Assembly: GCF_043945595.1 (NCBI RefSeq)
Contig: NZ_JBIFNP010000001.1
Location: 434,001 to 498,000, forward strand
Length of the DNA: 64,000 nucleotides
Direction: 5' to 3'
DNA from: Paenibacillus_S sp043945595
GTDB taxonomy: Bacteria; Bacillota; Bacilli; Paenibacillales; NBRC-103111
Position 1 is the stretch's first letter, and the number at the start of each line of letters is the position of its first letter. Both the position numbers and the translations under genes were made by a program. A model generated the notes under the pieces. The model saw nothing but the letters and a program-made list of their open reading frames with translations, was not told the DNA's origin and did no database searches. Below are positions 62,488 through 64,000 of the stretch, in pieces.

Positions 62488-62856
62488 ATGATTAAAGAAC
62501 GATTATTGATAGCTAGCCAAGCAAGAGTTACAGCTAAGGGGATTTATTTTAGAGGGCTTTATTATTCCTGCACGCGAGCATTACGCGAACAATGGTTCGA
62601 GAAGGCAACGCATAAAAAGAGTTGGAAAATAACGATATATTATGAACCCGGACAATCAGAGGGCATATACATTTGGGATAGTGAGAGAGGATTTGAATTT
62701 TGTAACCCGGTCATGCCTCAAAACACTTGGTCACATTATCAACTGCAACGTTATTATGAGTCACTTCAAAAGCTAAAATTGTTAAAGAAACAGAAGTTTG
62801 TTAACAAGAAAAGACGAAATGTTTATAAAAAGAAGGACATTTTATGGAAGAGTTAA
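62488..62856 (+). CDS. Orphan Mu/TnsB-type transposase C-terminal domain protein
   Basis: 122 residues. The first ~85 match the C-terminal beta-barrel domain of Mu/TnsB transposases: ARVTAKGIYFRGLYYSCTRA, LREQWFEKA, then SWKITIYYEPGQSEGIYIWD. A Lys/Arg-rich tail (LKLLKKQKFVNKKRRNVYKK) follows. The catalytic DDE domain is absent upstream, yet GAAGGGAG lies seven to eight bases before the ATG, so the piece has its own translation start. Either a decayed remnant of a Tn7-like element or a repurposed DNA-binding or regulatory fragment. The next gene begins within its last codons. Confidence 0.65.
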   Translation: MIKERLLIASQARVTAKGIYFRGLYYSCTRALREQWFEKATHKKSWKITIYYEPGQSEGIYIWDSERGFEFCNPVMPQNTWSHYQLQRYYESLQKLKLLKKQKFVNKKRRNVYKKKDILWKS

Positions 62857-63223
62857 TCGAGGAAATTGAGCAAATCATTACAATGTATAAACTGAATCTG
62901 GAGAGACAAAAGAAGTATTACGATTACCCGTTTACCAATAACACGGCACATTACTACCAATTGATGATGATTCAAAAATCATTAGAGGCTTGGACATCCT
63001 GTTTAGAAAAACTCAAGAAATACAAAAAAGACCGGTGGGGCCGATCGAGCCGCGGAAAAGCAAGGAATTCGAAAAAAGAATAAAACTCGAAAAGGAAGGT
63101 GTCCCCGGATTTATTACCCCGAGAACAATTGAAGAGATGTTAGTCTATATGAAGCAACTTGAAAGTAGAATTGAACAAGTTGAAGGGGAACTCTTAAGTT
63201 GCCAGAGAGTACAGCTTCATTAA
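62844..63223 (+). pseudogene. Coiled-coil protein following the TnsB-like gene, probably frameshifted
   Basis: ATG at 62844 overlaps the previous stop. The first frame (MEELIEEIEQIITMYKLNLE ... SLEAWTSCLEKLKKYKKDRW) ends in a basic, low-quality tail after the GGGG at about 63037-63040. The next frame continues sensibly as GPIEPRKSKEFEKRIKLEKE, GVPGFITPRTIEEMLVYMKQ and a coiled coil to 63223. One extra or missing G joins them into a ~126-residue helical protein. No family recognised. It may also be two overlapping small genes. Confidence 0.45.
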
Positions 63224-63226
63224 TTC

Positions 63227-63745
63227 TCATCTAAAAATTTCTCCGTTATTAGCCATAAAAAATTTAACATCAAGTTCATCCTCTACCTTGTGTAAAACTT
63301 TTTGATTAATCTCTCTAATTTTTGCGATTGTACTTGTTATTAGCATCACGAGGAGCTCTCTCTCGTCGCGGGTTAATTCGTTATTTTGTAATGTGATCCC
63401 ATATGCTGAATTTAATAATTTAACTATGTCAAAAGAGACATACTCATCAGGAACTTGTGAAAAGAATTTGTTTGTTTGATCTTTATTATCTTCCCCGAGG
63501 ACATTCAGCCTTGTAGCCATGTCTAGTTGATCGCTGAAAATATCATCCACTCTTCCATGGAGGTAATCGGTTGAGGTATTAAAAACTTTTGCCAACTTTG
63601 CAACATGTTCATTGTCAGGAGAACTATAACCACGTTCCCAATTTGAAATAACTTGGGATGATACACCAATGAAATTGGCCAACTCCATTTGTTTCCACTT
63701 TTTGTTTGTACGTAAGATACGAATACGTTCACCCATTGTAGACAT
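63227..63745 (-). CDS. XRE-family transcriptional regulator
   Basis: ATG at 63745 (MSTMGERIRILRTNKKWKQM) is chosen for GGGGGC eight bases upstream; an ATG five codons earlier is in frame. 172 residues. Cro/C1 helix-turn-helix ELANFIGVSSQVISNWERGY with SSPDNEHVAKLAKVF, then STDYLHGRVDDI, typical of phage and ICE repressors. A helical C-terminal domain follows. It is divergent from a strong promoter at 63873 reading out of the window, the usual repressor-to-early-gene arrangement of an integrated element. Confidence 0.88.
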   Translation of the reverse strand: MSTMGERIRILRTNKKWKQMELANFIGVSSQVISNWERGYSSPDNEHVAKLAKVFNTSTDYLHGRVDDIFSDQLDMATRLNVLGEDNKDQTNKFFSQVPDEYVSFDIVKLLNSAYGITLQNNELTRDERELLVMLITSTIAKIREINQKVLHKVEDELDVKFFMANNGEIFR

Positions 63746-63872
63746 GCTTAAAGCCCCCATAAAGAAAACTTGGATCGTATTAAGAAGTATTCATAGAACT
63801 GAATATAAAACTGAACACTTTTGTATTGCAAAATAAGTATAGCATAAAGTAACGAATTTGTAGAGTTTCTTG

Positions 63873-63901
63873 TTGACAAACAATGATATGGTTAATAATA
63901 T
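63873..63901 (+). promoter_or_regulatory. Strong promoter divergent from the XRE gene
   Basis: TTGACA (63873-63878), 17-base spacer, TAATAT (63896-63901). It would transcribe genes to the right of the window and is likely repressed by the adjacent XRE protein. Confidence 0.7.
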
Positions 63902-64000
63902 AATAAAAAGATGCGTTAATTAAATTAATTAATAACGACTTAATTTATTTTATGATGAAGTTTTATTATTGACCGCGAGCGTCGTACTCGATGTACTCGT

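Noticed and set aside
1..64000. CRISPR arrays, tRNA and rRNA genes
   Set aside because: Scanning for regularly spaced repeats, for CCA-adjacent cloverleaf patterns and for conserved rRNA words found none.

Overview
The window comes from a spore-forming, GC-rich Gram-positive bacterium of the Paenibacillus type. Supporting this are the spore protein SspI, a YheC/YheD-type spore-coat protein, a Lia/Psp envelope-stress operon, a KtrA potassium subunit, strong AAGGAGG-type ribosome sites and U-tailed terminators. The backbone is GC-rich. Two stretches, about 21.8-24.0 kb and 54.06 kb to the end, are visibly AT-rich and carry mobile or defence-type genes.

Layout. 0-5.4 kb: SH3-domain envelope protein, anti-sigma factor, Eis-like acetyltransferase, luciferase-like oxidoreductase. 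5.6-10.5 kb: a Psp/Lia operon (LiaI-like, two PspA, PspC, LiaF, LiaS, LiaR). 10.5-21.6 kb: a TetR gene, then a guanidine-I riboswitch ahead of a guanidine uptake and degradation operon (ABC transporter, two carboxyguanidine deiminase-type proteins, guanidine/urea carboxylase, allophanate hydrolase). 22-24 kb: an AT-rich AAA ATPase plus PIN-like pair. 24.4-37.2 kb: housekeeping and spore genes (FliD-like, GNAT, zwf, phosphoesterase, prfC, CcdC-like, glycosyltransferase, YheC/D, a two-component system). 37.4-47.3 kb: a regulon around an ANTAR antiterminator. Agmatinase-family and oppDFBC transcripts each start with a matching dual-hairpin ANTAR target that overlaps a terminator. 47.6-52.1 kb: a LacI-regulated cluster of two Gfo/Idh/MocA dehydrogenases and a ThuA protein. 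52.2-54.06 kb: sspI, ktrA and a TrmH-type methyltransferase.

From 54.06 kb the sequence is an AT-rich genomic island. It opens with direct repeats and a large dyad, then carries an XRE regulator, a translationally coupled three-gene operon of the ABC-three-component/Lamassu type (small middle component, zinc-hook SMC ATPase, HEAT-like plus PD-(D/E)XK effector), a second nuclease-like gene, an IS110 fragment, an orphan TnsB C-terminal domain gene and another XRE gene.

At least a dozen conserved genes are interrupted by single-base frameshifts, mostly in short G/C runs or an A7 run, and one by a TGA. The density, spread evenly over unrelated genes, looks more like residual indel error in the assembly than real gene decay. 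Gene functions below should be read with that in mind.
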